Source: an uncultured Parabacteroides sp.
GTDB taxonomy: Bacteria > Bacteroidota > Bacteroidia > Bacteroidales > Tannerellaceae
DNA: 33,666 nt
Reading direction: 5' to 3'
NCBI GenBank assembly: GCA_900552465.1
Contig: URZO01000043.1
Location: 1 to 33,666, forward strand
Shown: piece by piece, positions 1 to 8,189 of the stretch
How positions within the stretch are numbered: position 1 is the first letter of the stretch
Layout of the letters: each line of letters begins with the position of its first letter
Position numbers and translations under genes: made by a program
Notes under the pieces: model-generated
The model's database searches: none
What the model saw: only the letters and a program-made list of their open reading frames with translations
What the model was told of the DNA's origin: nothing

Positions 1-111
1 GGTGTGTTATCTTTCTGTCTATCAAAGAAAATTCACACACCCCCTGCCCCCTCTCGAGAGGGGAAGGAGTTACCACCGGGCGATATAAACACACCAATAA
101 ATCAGCATTTA
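1..111. repeat. MITE-like intergenic repeat, copy 1 (right part, truncated by window start)
   Basis: This stretch is nearly identical to 7139-7248. Shared parts are the inverted pair GGTGTGT/ACACACC at 1-7 and 35-41, the perfect 16-bp palindrome CCCCTCTCGAGAGGGG at 48-63, and the right terminal sequence TAAATCAGCATTTA at 98-111. It lies directly downstream of the MFS permease stop, so its hairpins may also end that transcript. The left part lies outside the window. No coding capacity is seen. Confidence 0.8.
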
Positions 112-118
112 ACGGACA

Positions 119-1285
119 CTAATACCGTCTCAACTTCGGAAACAGAAGAAGCAGATAAAGCACTCCTACGGCCAGAACCAGCAGGGCGCCCGTCTGCGAA
201 TGGAGCGCATCGGAGGCAACACCCATCAGCAACGGAAAGATCGTTCCGCCGAACAAGCCCATGATCATCAGGCCGGAGACTTCGTTCTGCCGCTGCGGCA
301 TCGAAAGCAACGCCTGCGAGAACAGGATGGAGAACACATTCGAGTTGCCGTAGCCGACCAGAGCAATGCTGACGTACAACAGGACTTTGGTATCGAACAA
401 CAGGAACCCCGCCATCGACGCAACCATCAGCACGACACTGACAACAAAGAACTTCTTAGGCGACCAGTGCGCCAGGATCAGCGAACCGGTCAGGCAACCG
501 ATCGTACGGAAGATAAAGTACAGGCTGGTGGCAAACGACGCCGCATGTATATCCATTCCCAACCGCTCCATCAGAATCTTCGGTGCCGTCGTATTCGTAC
601 CGACGTCGATCCCGACATGGCACATGATACCGATAAACATCAGCAAGATGAACGGATTACCCAGCAAAGCAATACATTCGGCAAAGGTAGACGGCTTTCC
701 TTCCGGCGCCTCCTCCTTAATATGCGTCGCCCCCAGCAAGAAAATCGCAATCACGGCAACCACCATATAGACCGGGAAAAGCACACGCCATCCCATTCCT
801 AATGAAGGAATAGCCTGCGTCGCCCCCCACATCGCAATATAGGGAGCCAGGAAAGAGGCGATCGCCTTGACAAACTGCCCGAAGGTCAGGCTGCTCGCTA
901 ACTTATCCCCGGTGATAATATTCGACAAAAGCGGATTCAGGGAAGTCTGCATCAACGCATTCCCGATCCCCAACAGGGAGAAGGATGCCAGCATCACCAC
1001 ATAGCCATCGCCGAAACAAGGGATCAACAACGACACAAAAGTGACGATCAGACTCAACATAACCGTCTTCTTACGCCCGATCTTATTCATCAACATCCCT
1101 GTCGGAACAGAGAAAATCAGGAACCAGAAGAACACCAAGGAAGGAAAGATATTGGCCTCCGAATCGGTCAGCCCCAAATCCAGCTTCACGTAGTTGGAAG
1201 CGATCCCCACCAAATCCACAAATCCCATCGTGAAGAACACAAGCATCACCGGGATTAACTTCAGATATAAACTCTTCTCTTTCAT
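119..1285 (-). CDS. MFS sugar permease, probable fructose importer
   Basis: This 388-residue inner-membrane transporter is almost wholly hydrophobic, with about twelve predicted membrane segments and the MFS loop motif NKIGRKKT between segments 2 and 3. It resembles the sugar:proton symporters found beside fructokinase in Bacteroides fructan loci. The start is placed at the ATG at 1285 (MKEKSLYLKL), because a longer reading from 1372 adds a basic, non-membrane stretch that overlaps the kinase gene. The start lies 1 bp past the kinase stop, so translation of the two is probably coupled. It is the last gene of the HTCS-GH32-kinase-permease series. The likely role is fructose uptake after GH32 releases it; substrate is inferred from context, not from binding residues. 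Confidence 0.85.
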   Translation of the reverse strand: MKEKSLYLKLIPVMLVFFTMGFVDLVGIASNYVKLDLGLTDSEANIFPSLVFFWFLIFSVPTGMLMNKIGRKKTVMLSLIVTFVSLLIPCFGDGYVVMLASFSLLGIGNALMQTSLNPLLSNIITGDKLASSLTFGQFVKAIASFLAPYIAMWGATQAIPSLGMGWRVLFPVYMVVAVIAIFLLGATHIKEEAPEGKPSTFAECIALLGNPFILLMFIGIMCHVGIDVGTNTTAPKILMERLGMDIHAASFATSLYFIFRTIGCLTGSLILAHWSPKKFFVVSVVLMVASMAGFLLFDTKVLLYVSIALVGYGNSNVFSILFSQALLSMPQRQNEVSGLMIMGLFGGTIFPLLMGVASDALHSQTGALLVLAVGVLYLLLLFPKLRRY

Positions 1286-1286
1286 G

Positions 1287-2156
1287 TCAGTTCTTATTTG
1301 GATAGGCTGGCCATGCACCCTCTTTCGTACAGACGAAAGCCGCCGTCTCGACAGCGATCTGATGGGCTTCACGCAAGGATTTGCCAGTTAATATGGAATA
1401 AACGAATGCACCGGAGAAGGAGTCGCCCGCTCCGACCGTATCGGCGACTTCTACTTTAGGTGTAAGGATAGTCGACTGTTCGTCGGGCGAATAGATCGAA
1501 CTGAATGCCGATCCGGCAGTCAGGATTACATATTTCAGGTTATATTTCCGGAGCATCTGGCGACAGACTTCCTCATCCGAACCATCCAGGTCGCACATTC
1601 CGCGCAGCAAGACCAGTTCCTCATCGTTTACCTTAAACACATTGGCCTTGTGCAGCAACGTCTCGATCAGTTCCTTTGAATAATAGGACTGGCGGATGTT
1701 GATGTCGAAAAAGCGCAACGCATCTTCGCGGGCATACGACAGAAGGGAAAGAATCGTCTCCCTCGAACCTTGCGCACGCAAAGCCAACGTCCCATAACAA
1801 ACCGCATCCGCTTTCTTCACCAGCTCTATCGCCTCCTGTGTCAAAGGGATGTGATCCCAGGCGACACCTTCGATGATCGTGTAGGTGGGAATGCCATCTT
1901 TCAGCTCCACCATTACGTTTCCGGTAGGATATTCGACCGTTCCCAACGAATGGCAGATGCCGTTCCTGTCCAGTTCCTGGACTATTTCCGCCCCGAACAC
2001 GTCGTTTCCGACTGCACTGATCGCATATCCTTCCGCTCCCAACCGGGTGGCATGATATACAAAATTGATTGGAGCACCTCCGGCGCGTTTCCCGGTGGGC
2101 AAAACATCCCACAGGAGTTCCCCGATGCCTACAACTACTGGTTTCTTTTTTTTCAT
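1287..2156 (-). CDS. PfkB-family fructokinase
   Basis: This 289-residue cytoplasmic sugar kinase phosphorylates fructose (probable substrate) with ATP. The N-terminal motif GELLWD (12-17) and the sugar-binding GGAPINF (26-32) are of the fructokinase type. The C-terminal PfkB signature DTVGAGDSFSGAF (239-251) carries the catalytic Asp245 and the anion hole. Length is normal for the family. The start is taken at the ATG at 2156; an upstream extension to 2204 reads through leader sequence. It lies between the GH32 gene, 172 bp upstream, and the MFS permease, which starts 1 bp downstream. Together they form a route from fructan hydrolysis to fructose phosphate. Confidence 0.92.
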   Translation of the reverse strand: MKKKKPVVVGIGELLWDVLPTGKRAGGAPINFVYHATRLGAEGYAISAVGNDVFGAEIVQELDRNGICHSLGTVEYPTGNVMVELKDGIPTYTIIEGVAWDHIPLTQEAIELVKKADAVCYGTLALRAQGSRETILSLLSYAREDALRFFDINIRQSYYSKELIETLLHKANVFKVNDEELVLLRGMCDLDGSDEEVCRQMLRKYNLKYVILTAGSAFSSIYSPDEQSTILTPKVEVADTVGAGDSFSGAFVYSILTGKSLREAHQIAVETAAFVCTKEGAWPAYPNKN

Positions 2157-2214
2157 GATATAGTGACTTTTGAATAAAACAATATAGATATTTCTCAGAA
2201 ACAACAGGCACCAC

Positions 2215-2308
2215 CTGAAAGTTTCATTGGTGAAACCAGGAGTTTCATGCTGATGAAACTTGAAGTTCCATGGGTGAAACTCGCAGTTTCATTAGGTGAA
2301 ACTTTCAG
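2215..2308. repeat. Alternating AGTTTCA/TGAAACT inverted-repeat array
   Basis: Eight heptamers of AGTTTCA and its complement alternate: 2220, 2231 (last base differs), 2241, 2254, 2264 (one mismatch), 2275, 2285 and 2297. Steps are 10-13 bp, so same-orientation copies recur every 21-23 bp. Each neighbouring pair can form a small hairpin; the second (2241-2260) has perfect 8-bp arms. The outermost arms CTGAAAGTTTCA (2215-2226) and TGAAACTTTCAG (2297-2308) are a perfect 12-bp inverted repeat. The array starts 20 bp after the GH32 stop and ends about 60 bp before the fructokinase start. It could be an intercistronic RNA structure or a multi-site protein-binding array. Confidence 0.85.
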
Positions 2309-2328
2309 CAACATACCGTCCCCTTCTC

Positions 2329-4212
2329 TCACAGGCTTAATGCATATAATTTACAGACGCTTACCTTTGTCGAACCGTTCCGGCTGTAGAAAGACAGGCT
2401 GTTGTATGGTTCATTCGGGAATACGAGGTTTGTCATGGCCACCTTTCCGCCGTCCAGGAAGATTTCGATGGAGCATTTATCGACAAACAGCTGCAACCGA
2501 TGTTGCTTGTCTTTGGAAAGCGGCCCCCAGGTTGCGAGGGCGAAGTCGTCCACATAGTTGATGGAGTTCTTCACACGGTTGTCGTGCGCTTCCTTCTCGT
2601 GCGGGTTGGCATTCTTGCCGAAGTCGACAATTCCGCTGTGTACGCGGTCCATCACTAGCTTGCCGTCCTTCATGTCTAAATAGATGTCGACATATTCGCC
2701 TTTGCTGTTCATCAGTTTGAAGCCGGAACAGTCGGCATTGGTCGTCAGGTCTATGTTCATCTCGAAAGCGCCGTCGCCTCCGTCAAACAGGGTTTCGATA
2801 GTAAATTCCTTTCCGTTATCGACCGTGAAGGCGGGTATTTCTTTCGTTTCTTTCCGCAAAGCCTCCAGTTCTTTTACCGGGTTGACGGCCATATAGATGT
2901 CTTTTCCTTCGGAATACATCGTCAGTTCGCGGGGCAGGGCGTTGGCGCTGCGGTATTGCTGGGTCGGGATGATATTGGCATACTGCCAGTTGCTCATCCA
3001 GGGCACGGCAATCACACGTTCGCCAGTGTTCGAGAAACAAACCGTTGCGTAGTGGTCTTTGCCCCAGTCCATCCATTTGACGACTTCGGGCTTCGTGTCG
3101 CAAGTGAAGTTCGTGCCGTCGAAGTCTCCTATAAAATATTGTGTGGCGGAACCGCCGAACAGGCAACCGGGATTGATATTGACGATCAGCGCCCACTTCT
3201 TATGATTCCCGTCGCCATCGACCGCAAGCTGTACCATATCCGGACATTCGAACTGGCTCGGCTGCATGCCGTAACCGTTGCCAAAAGCGCTCATGTAGGT
3301 CCAATCCTTCAGGTCTTTAGAGGAGAAGAAACGCATCTCCTTATCGGCAGATACGATCATCACCCACTTCTGCTGGGGTTCGTACCAGAAGACTTTCGGG
3401 TCACGGAAATCCTTCAGCCCGTCGGACGGGGTCAAGACCGGGTTCTTTTCATACTTGGTGAACGTGCGGCCGTTGTCTTTGCTATACGCCATACATTCGA
3501 TCTGTCCGTTGCGGTCGCTGGCGGAGGTGTAGAAAGAGACGATCGTGCCGTCGCCATATCCTGCCGTATTCGCCAGGTCTACAACCGAGCTGCCGGAGAA
3601 GATATGCCCCATCGTGTCGCGCGCCAGGGCAACCGGAAGATGTTCCCAATGAACGAGGTCGCGGCTGACGGAATGTCCCCAGTGCATATTACCCCATACG
3701 GAACCGTAGGGATTGTATTGGAAGTAAAGATGATATTCGCCGTCCTTATACACCAGTCCGTTGGCGTCGTTCATCCAGCCGTAGAGCGGTGTATGATGAT
3801 AGAGGGGGCGGAACTTGTCGCGATTTGCCGTGTCGAACGTATCGGACAACCGAAGCTGGCTCCAGCAAACGGCATCCTTCGGTGTCTTGCGGATGCGGAC
3901 AACCGCTTCCTTTACGCCCGCAGGCAATTCGAACGGTACGAAATAGTCGACGCTCCGCTTCGCCAGGCGTACATCCATATCTGTATCGGCAGGATCGCCG
4001 GTCACGAGACAGACTTGTCCTTCCGAGGTCTTCTCCTCTACCGGAAGCAACAGGTATTTGGTCGGATTCGTAATGTGGACAAGCGTCAGGGTATCGCCCT
4101 GCTGTTCCAGTTTAAACTCGCTCTTACCGGACGGCTGGCAGGAGACCAGACCGAACGAAACGGCTGCACTCATGACGAGGCTTTTACTGATGCTTGAAAT
4201 CGATGCTTTCAT
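2329..4212 (-). CDS. GH32 family lipoprotein (levanase/inulinase/invertase type)
   Basis: This 627-residue hydrolase cleaves beta-fructosyl linkages in fructans, fructo-oligosaccharides or sucrose. A lipoprotein signal ends at LVSC (Cys25), so it is membrane-anchored in the periplasm or on the cell surface. After an extra N-terminal beta domain (about 35-125) comes the GH32 five-bladed propeller. It carries WMNDANG (146-152, nucleophile Asp149), FRDP (269-272, transition-state Asp271) and ECPD (322-325, acid/base Glu322). A C-terminal beta-sandwich covers about 450-627. The usual Pro of the first motif is Ala here. The start is the ATG at 4212, because upstream extension requires TTG. A promoter and paired direct repeats lie directly upstream. 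Exo or endo action, and levan versus inulin, cannot be read from sequence. Confidence 0.94.
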   Translation of the reverse strand: MKASISSISKSLVMSAAVSFGLVSCQPSGKSEFKLEQQGDTLTLVHITNPTKYLLLPVEEKTSEGQVCLVTGDPADTDMDVRLAKRSVDYFVPFELPAGVKEAVVRIRKTPKDAVCWSQLRLSDTFDTANRDKFRPLYHHTPLYGWMNDANGLVYKDGEYHLYFQYNPYGSVWGNMHWGHSVSRDLVHWEHLPVALARDTMGHIFSGSSVVDLANTAGYGDGTIVSFYTSASDRNGQIECMAYSKDNGRTFTKYEKNPVLTPSDGLKDFRDPKVFWYEPQQKWVMIVSADKEMRFFSSKDLKDWTYMSAFGNGYGMQPSQFECPDMVQLAVDGDGNHKKWALIVNINPGCLFGGSATQYFIGDFDGTNFTCDTKPEVVKWMDWGKDHYATVCFSNTGERVIAVPWMSNWQYANIIPTQQYRSANALPRELTMYSEGKDIYMAVNPVKELEALRKETKEIPAFTVDNGKEFTIETLFDGGDGAFEMNIDLTTNADCSGFKLMNSKGEYVDIYLDMKDGKLVMDRVHSGIVDFGKNANPHEKEAHDNRVKNSINYVDDFALATWGPLSKDKQHRLQLFVDKCSIEIFLDGGKVAMTNLVFPNEPYNSLSFYSRNGSTKVSVCKLYALSL

Positions 4213-4245
4213 GATATTGATTTGTGGCAATGTGTTTTACGGAAG

Positions 4246-4253
4246 CAAAAGTA
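4246..4253 (-). promoter_or_regulatory. Bacteroides-type -7 box for the GH32 gene
   Basis: On the minus strand this reads TACTTTTG, a perfect match to TAnnTTTG, 33 bp before the GH32 start codon. No TTG-like -33 box is found at the usual 19-bp distance, which fits a promoter that needs an activator. Confidence 0.6.
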
Positions 4254-4275
4254 AACGATTCCGGCAAGACGGACG

Positions 4276-4306
4276 ATAACAAATGAAACAGGATGTATAA
4301 CAAATG
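4276..4306 (-). promoter_or_regulatory. Paired direct repeats, candidate HTCS binding site
   Basis: ATAACAAATG occurs exactly at 4276-4285 and 4297-4306, a 21-bp step equal to two DNA turns. The nearer copy starts 23 bp upstream of the -7 box, where the -33 box would sit. AraC-type activators commonly bind direct half-sites about 21 bp apart overlapping the -35 region. The HTCS gene ends at 4323 and its output domain is of the AraC type, so it is the natural candidate to bind here. Confidence 0.55.
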
Positions 4307-4322
4307 TCACATCCGGCAAAAA

Positions 4323-7034
4323 TCAGCATCCCTGGTATTCGGTAGGCGTGACGTTGTAGGCCGCCTTGAAGCATTTGGCGAAATAGGCGGAGGAGGAAAA
4401 GCCGGTCTGGTAGGCGACTTCGCTTACGTTATATTGCTTCTGTTTCAGCAGGGCGGCCGCCTTCTTCAGGCGGTAGTTGCGGAGGAAGTCGACGGGGCTC
4501 GTACCCGTCAGGTCTTTTATCTTCCTGTGAAGATGTCCGCGGGAGAGGCCGAGCGTATCACTCAGCCGTTCGATATTATAGTCCGGGTCGGCGTAAACCT
4601 GCTCGACCTGGGTCAGGAACTTACGCAGGAAGAAGTCGTCCATGTTCTCGACCTTATCCGGTTCGCTTATCAGCAGGTTACGGCTTTGCAGTTTTTGCAA
4701 CAAGGTTTCACGAAGCTTCTTGCGCTCTTCGAGAAGCCGGATGATGCGGAGCTTGACGAAGTCCACCCGGAACGGCTTCTGTATATAGCCGTCCGCACCG
4801 CCGGAGATGCCGTACATGCGCTGGCGTTCGTCGGTCAGCGCCGTGAGGAGGATTAGCGGGATATGGCTGGTGGCGAGGTTTGTCTTGACAGCCTTGCAAA
4901 GTTCGAAGCCGTTCATTTCGGGCATCATGACGTCGCTCAGGACAAGGGATATTTCTTCCGTGTTCAGCAGGTCCAGCGCCTCTTTCCCGTTCGCGGCTGT
5001 CAGAGCCCGGAAGTTGGCGGACAGTTCCCGGCAGAGGAACGTGCGGACCTCGTCATCGTCTTCGACAACCAGGACGGTGTAAGGATATTCTTGCGCGAGC
5101 AACTCCTTCTGTCCGGAATCATCGAGGCAGGAGGCGTCGTAGGCAAGGGGCGAAACGGGTATCTCGGTGATGTATTCGCCTTTCAGCTGTGTCTTGTCGC
5201 GGTGGAGGCTGAACGTAAAGGCGCTGCCTTTGCCGGGCGTGCTCTCCACGTCAATCCGGCCATTGTGCATCCGGATGTATTCGTCCACCAGATGAAGACC
5301 AATACCGGTCCCCGTCCGGCTGTTTCCGGAGTAGAAACGGTTGAATAGATACGGAAGGTTTTCAGGCTGTATGCCGGAGCCGTTATCTTCGACGACAATC
5401 GTCACCCACGCTTCGGAGGCGGATAGCTTCACCGCGATGCGTCCCCCTTCCGGCGTAAACTTGAAGGCGTTGGAAAGCAGGTTGACAATTACCTTCTCGA
5501 TCATATCGGGGTCGAGCCAGACACGGCATTCTTTCGTATCGGCGGTAAAGAGATAGTCGATGTTCCTTACCTTCGCCATGCTGTTGAAGTAGGATTTCAC
5601 TTCGCCGGCGAAGGAAACGATCTCCGTCTCGCGTATCTTCAGTTTCTCCTGCTTGTTCTCAACCTTGCGGAAGTCGAGTATCTGGTTGATCACGCGGAGC
5701 AGGCGGCCGGCATTCTTATGAACCAGCTCGAGATCCGGCAAGTAGGGCGAGTCGTGGAGCAGGCCGATCAGCTTGTCCAGCGGTCCCAGGATCAGGGTGA
5801 GCGGCGTGCGCACCTCGTGGGAGATATTCGTAAAGAACTGGAGTTTGGAGGCGGTCACCTCTTCTATCTCGGCGTTCAGAGAGATCAGCTTGCGGCGCTG
5901 CTCTTCCTCTTTCTTGTTTATCTCGCGCAGTTCGCGGTTGGCGAGCCGTATCTTCCGGTTGATATAAAAGACGTAGACCGACAGGGAGATGAAGCCGATC
6001 ATCAGCAACGTAATCACCCACAGGGAGCTTTTCAGGAAGAGGAAACGGTTCAGCAACTCGTCCATACGGGTACGCTGCGTCTCGATACGTTGCTGGTAAT
6101 TCAACAGCCGTTCGGTTTGTAGCAGGAGGCTGCGGGCGGCTTCCTTGTCGACGATGCCGCTATGCAAGGGGATAAAGGGGTCGACCGTTTCGCCGTTGAT
6201 CAGCCGCATGGCGGTGCGTACAACCTGTTCGCCTCCGGTCGGATAAAGGAAAGAGGCATTGATACGTCCGTCGGCAATTGCCTGCAAACCGGCTTCGGAA
6301 ACGGCATCCATTCCGATGACCGGCAGATGTTTCCCTTTGGCGGAATCCATCGAAAGAAGATATTTGCGGGCGGCAATCGCCATGACATCGTTATGGGCGA
6401 ATACGAAGTCGACGGGTTGGGAGAGTTTCATTTCCCGAAGGCTCCTGGCGGCTATATCCTCTTTCCATTCGCCTTCCACCGGAACGAAAGTAAGGTCCTT
6501 GCGTTCTGAGAGGGCATCCCGGAAACCGTTGTGACGCTCCTGTGCGGGAGAGGAACCTTTCGCACCCCATATTTCGAGAACAGTCGCATCTGGCGGCAGG
6601 TAGCGGGCGGCGTATTTCCCGGCGGTCACACCTAATTCGTAGTTATTGGCTCCCACAAAAGTGGTGTATTGGTTGGTGTTGACTTTCCGGTCAGTAATAA
6701 TCGTAGGAATACCGGCACGGTAGGCCTCTTCGGTAACAGTCGTCAGCGGGGCTGACTCCAGAGGGGAGATAACCAGGACGTCGACCTTCTGCTTAATCAG
6801 TTCGCGAATCTGTTCGATCTGGCGGTCATTGTTGCTATCGGCATCTTTTATAATAACTTTCAGATTGTCATAGTTAGAGGCCTCTATCCCGACTTCCCGG
6901 ATCATGGCCTGCCGCCAGTCATCGTCGGTCATACATTGTGAAATACCTATCACATAATCCTTTCCCTTCCCGCCACCGACACAGGCAGAGAGGAGCAAAG
7001 AGAGAAGGAGTGCTATGTAATAGGTGTGTTTCAT
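4323..7034 (-). CDS. Hybrid two-component system sensor/regulator with periplasmic sugar-binding domain
   Basis: This 903-residue protein joins sensor, kinase, receiver and DNA-binding output in one chain. An N-terminal signal ends at LLSAC (Cys18). Residues 26-300 form a periplasmic-binding-protein fold of the ribose/LacI type (ISQCMTDDDW, RQIEQIRELI, NDVMAIAARK). One membrane helix spans about 336-357. The HisKA box NISHEVRTP has His406, followed by the N box (NLLSNAFKF, 518-526), DNGSG (550-554) and GTGIGL (575-580). The receiver has Asp701 in LSDVMMPEMNG. Two AraC helix-turn-helix units lie at about 805-900. This architecture matches the known fructose-sensing regulator class of Bacteroides fructan loci, so it probably activates the GH32-kinase-permease genes. 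Fructose as ligand is an inference from context. Confidence 0.93.
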   Translation of the reverse strand: MKHTYYIALLLSLLLSACVGGGKGKDYVIGISQCMTDDDWRQAMIREVGIEASNYDNLKVIIKDADSNNDRQIEQIRELIKQKVDVLVISPLESAPLTTVTEEAYRAGIPTIITDRKVNTNQYTTFVGANNYELGVTAGKYAARYLPPDATVLEIWGAKGSSPAQERHNGFRDALSERKDLTFVPVEGEWKEDIAARSLREMKLSQPVDFVFAHNDVMAIAARKYLLSMDSAKGKHLPVIGMDAVSEAGLQAIADGRINASFLYPTGGEQVVRTAMRLINGETVDPFIPLHSGIVDKEAARSLLLQTERLLNYQQRIETQRTRMDELLNRFLFLKSSLWVITLLMIGFISLSVYVFYINRKIRLANRELREINKKEEEQRRKLISLNAEIEEVTASKLQFFTNISHEVRTPLTLILGPLDKLIGLLHDSPYLPDLELVHKNAGRLLRVINQILDFRKVENKQEKLKIRETEIVSFAGEVKSYFNSMAKVRNIDYLFTADTKECRVWLDPDMIEKVIVNLLSNAFKFTPEGGRIAVKLSASEAWVTIVVEDNGSGIQPENLPYLFNRFYSGNSRTGTGIGLHLVDEYIRMHNGRIDVESTPGKGSAFTFSLHRDKTQLKGEYITEIPVSPLAYDASCLDDSGQKELLAQEYPYTVLVVEDDDEVRTFLCRELSANFRALTAANGKEALDLLNTEEISLVLSDVMMPEMNGFELCKAVKTNLATSHIPLILLTALTDERQRMYGISGGADGYIQKPFRVDFVKLRIIRLLEERKKLRETLLQKLQSRNLLISEPDKVENMDDFFLRKFLTQVEQVYADPDYNIERLSDTLGLSRGHLHRKIKDLTGTSPVDFLRNYRLKKAAALLKQKQYNVSEVAYQTGFSSSAYFAKCFKAAYNVTPTEYQGC

Positions 7035-7055
7035 GTATTTGCATATTTGAATCTA

Positions 7056-7248
7056 TAAATGATGATTTAGCGGTGAGATTCGTGTTTGTAATTGTAGCGT
7101 CGGGAGTATCTGTTTCCCCTCTCGAGAGGGGATAAGGGGTGTGTTATCTTTCTGTCTTTCAAAGAAAATTCACACACCCCCTGCCCCCTCTCAAGAGGGG
7201 AAAAGGTTACCAACAGTCGATATAAACACACCCATAAATCTGCATTTA
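7056..7248. repeat. MITE-like intergenic repeat, copy 2 (complete)
   Basis: The element is about 193 bp. Its left end TAAATGATGATTTA (7056-7069) is the imperfect inverse of its right end TAAATCTGCATTTA (7235-7248). Inside are a perfect 16-bp palindrome at 7116-7131, the inverted pair GGGGTGTGT (7136-7144) and ACACACCCC (7172-7180), and a near-perfect palindrome at 7185-7200. The right part matches 1-111 and the left part matches 33599-33666. It fills the gap between the pyrH stop and the HTCS gene. It encodes no protein; a mobile, non-autonomous origin is inferred from the terminal inverted repeats. Confidence 0.8.
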
Positions 7249-7263
7249 CAGGTTCACTATTAC

Positions 7264-7974
7264 TTAATTATGCACCAACGTCCCGATATTCTCACCGCTC
7301 ATGACCTTTTTCAGGTTGCCGTTGGTGTCCATGTCGAAGACGATGATCGGGAGGTTGTTTTCCTTGCACATCGTTGTGGCTGTCAGGTCCATGACCTTCA
7401 GGCCACGTGTATAGATTTCATCGTAGGTAATGTCGGAAAACTTGGTTGCCGTCGGGTCTTTCTCCGGATCGGCCGTGTAGATACCGTCGACACGGGTTCC
7501 TTTCAGCATCACATCCGCTTCGATCTCGATGCCACGCAGGGAAGAACCGGTGTCGGTCGTAAAGAACGGGTTGCCCGTTCCGCCGGACATAATCACGACA
7601 TTGCCCTGTTCCAGCAACTCGATCGCCCGCCATTTGTTATAGAACTCGCCGATCGGTTCCATGCGGATAGCCGTCAGCACTTTTGCCTTCACCCCCTGGG
7701 CCACCAATGCAGAACTCAGAGCCAGGCTATTGATGACGGTTGCCAGCATTCCCATCTGATCGCCTTTCACCCGGTCGAAGCCTTTGGATGCCCCACTCAG
7801 CCCCCGGAATATATTACCGCCACCAATCACAATACCGATCTGGACACCCATTCCGGCAATCTCCTTGATCTGTGCCGCATATTCATTCAGACGCACTTCG
7901 TCTATACCATATTGCTTTCCTCCCATAAGCGATTCGCCGCTTAACTTTAACAGGATACGTTTGTACTGAGCCAT
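7264..7974 (-). CDS. pyrH: UMP kinase
   Basis: This 236-residue cytoplasmic enzyme phosphorylates UMP to UDP in pyrimidine synthesis. It belongs to the amino-acid-kinase fold of bacterial UMP kinases, shown by LKLSGESLMG near the N terminus, VIGGGNIFRG, SGGTGNPFFTTDT and KGTRVDGIYTADP. Length is typical. The start at 7974 (MAQYKRILLK) is supported by the conserved N terminus and an upstream promoter; the longer reading to 8019 would start next to that promoter. It is a single gene between the MITE-like repeat and a divergent small gene. Confidence 0.96.
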   Translation of the reverse strand: MAQYKRILLKLSGESLMGGKQYGIDEVRLNEYAAQIKEIAGMGVQIGIVIGGGNIFRGLSGASKGFDRVKGDQMGMLATVINSLALSSALVAQGVKAKVLTAIRMEPIGEFYNKWRAIELLEQGNVVIMSGGTGNPFFTTDTGSSLRGIEIEADVMLKGTRVDGIYTADPEKDPTATKFSDITYDEIYTRGLKVMDLTATTMCKENNLPIIVFDMDTNGNLKKVMSGENIGTLVHN

Positions 7975-8005
7975 ATTTTCTTTCTTCGTTTGATTGTTAT
8001 ACCCG

Positions 8006-8036
8006 CAAAAATACAGCATTTAAATGATCCGGCAAT
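8006..8036 (-). promoter_or_regulatory. Promoter for pyrH
   Basis: Read on the minus strand, a -7 box TATTTTTG (8006-8013) matches TAnnTTTG exactly. An ATTG element (8033-8036) lies 19 bp upstream in the -33 position. Confidence 0.6.
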
Positions 8037-8189
8037 CTTCTTTCAGCGGAAAGAAACGGGTTGCCGTATATTTTTCCTAAACGACACCGCAATACTTATA
8101 AATACTTTAAAAACCGCAACAATCTCGACCGACCTCTTGTTCTGAATGCACGAAACTAAAATTATAGTAATCATTTAAATGTATTCAGT

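Noticed and set aside
2215..2308. CRISPR or simple terminator reading of the AGTTTCA array
   Set aside because: Repeats are heptamers of alternating orientation with 3-6 bp between them, and no T tract marks a single terminator stem.
2956..4197. Long plus-strand open frame of 413 codons opposite the GH32 gene
   Set aside because: It mirrors a gene with all GH32 motifs, has no recognisable domain, and is a by-product of codon use in GC-rich coding DNA.
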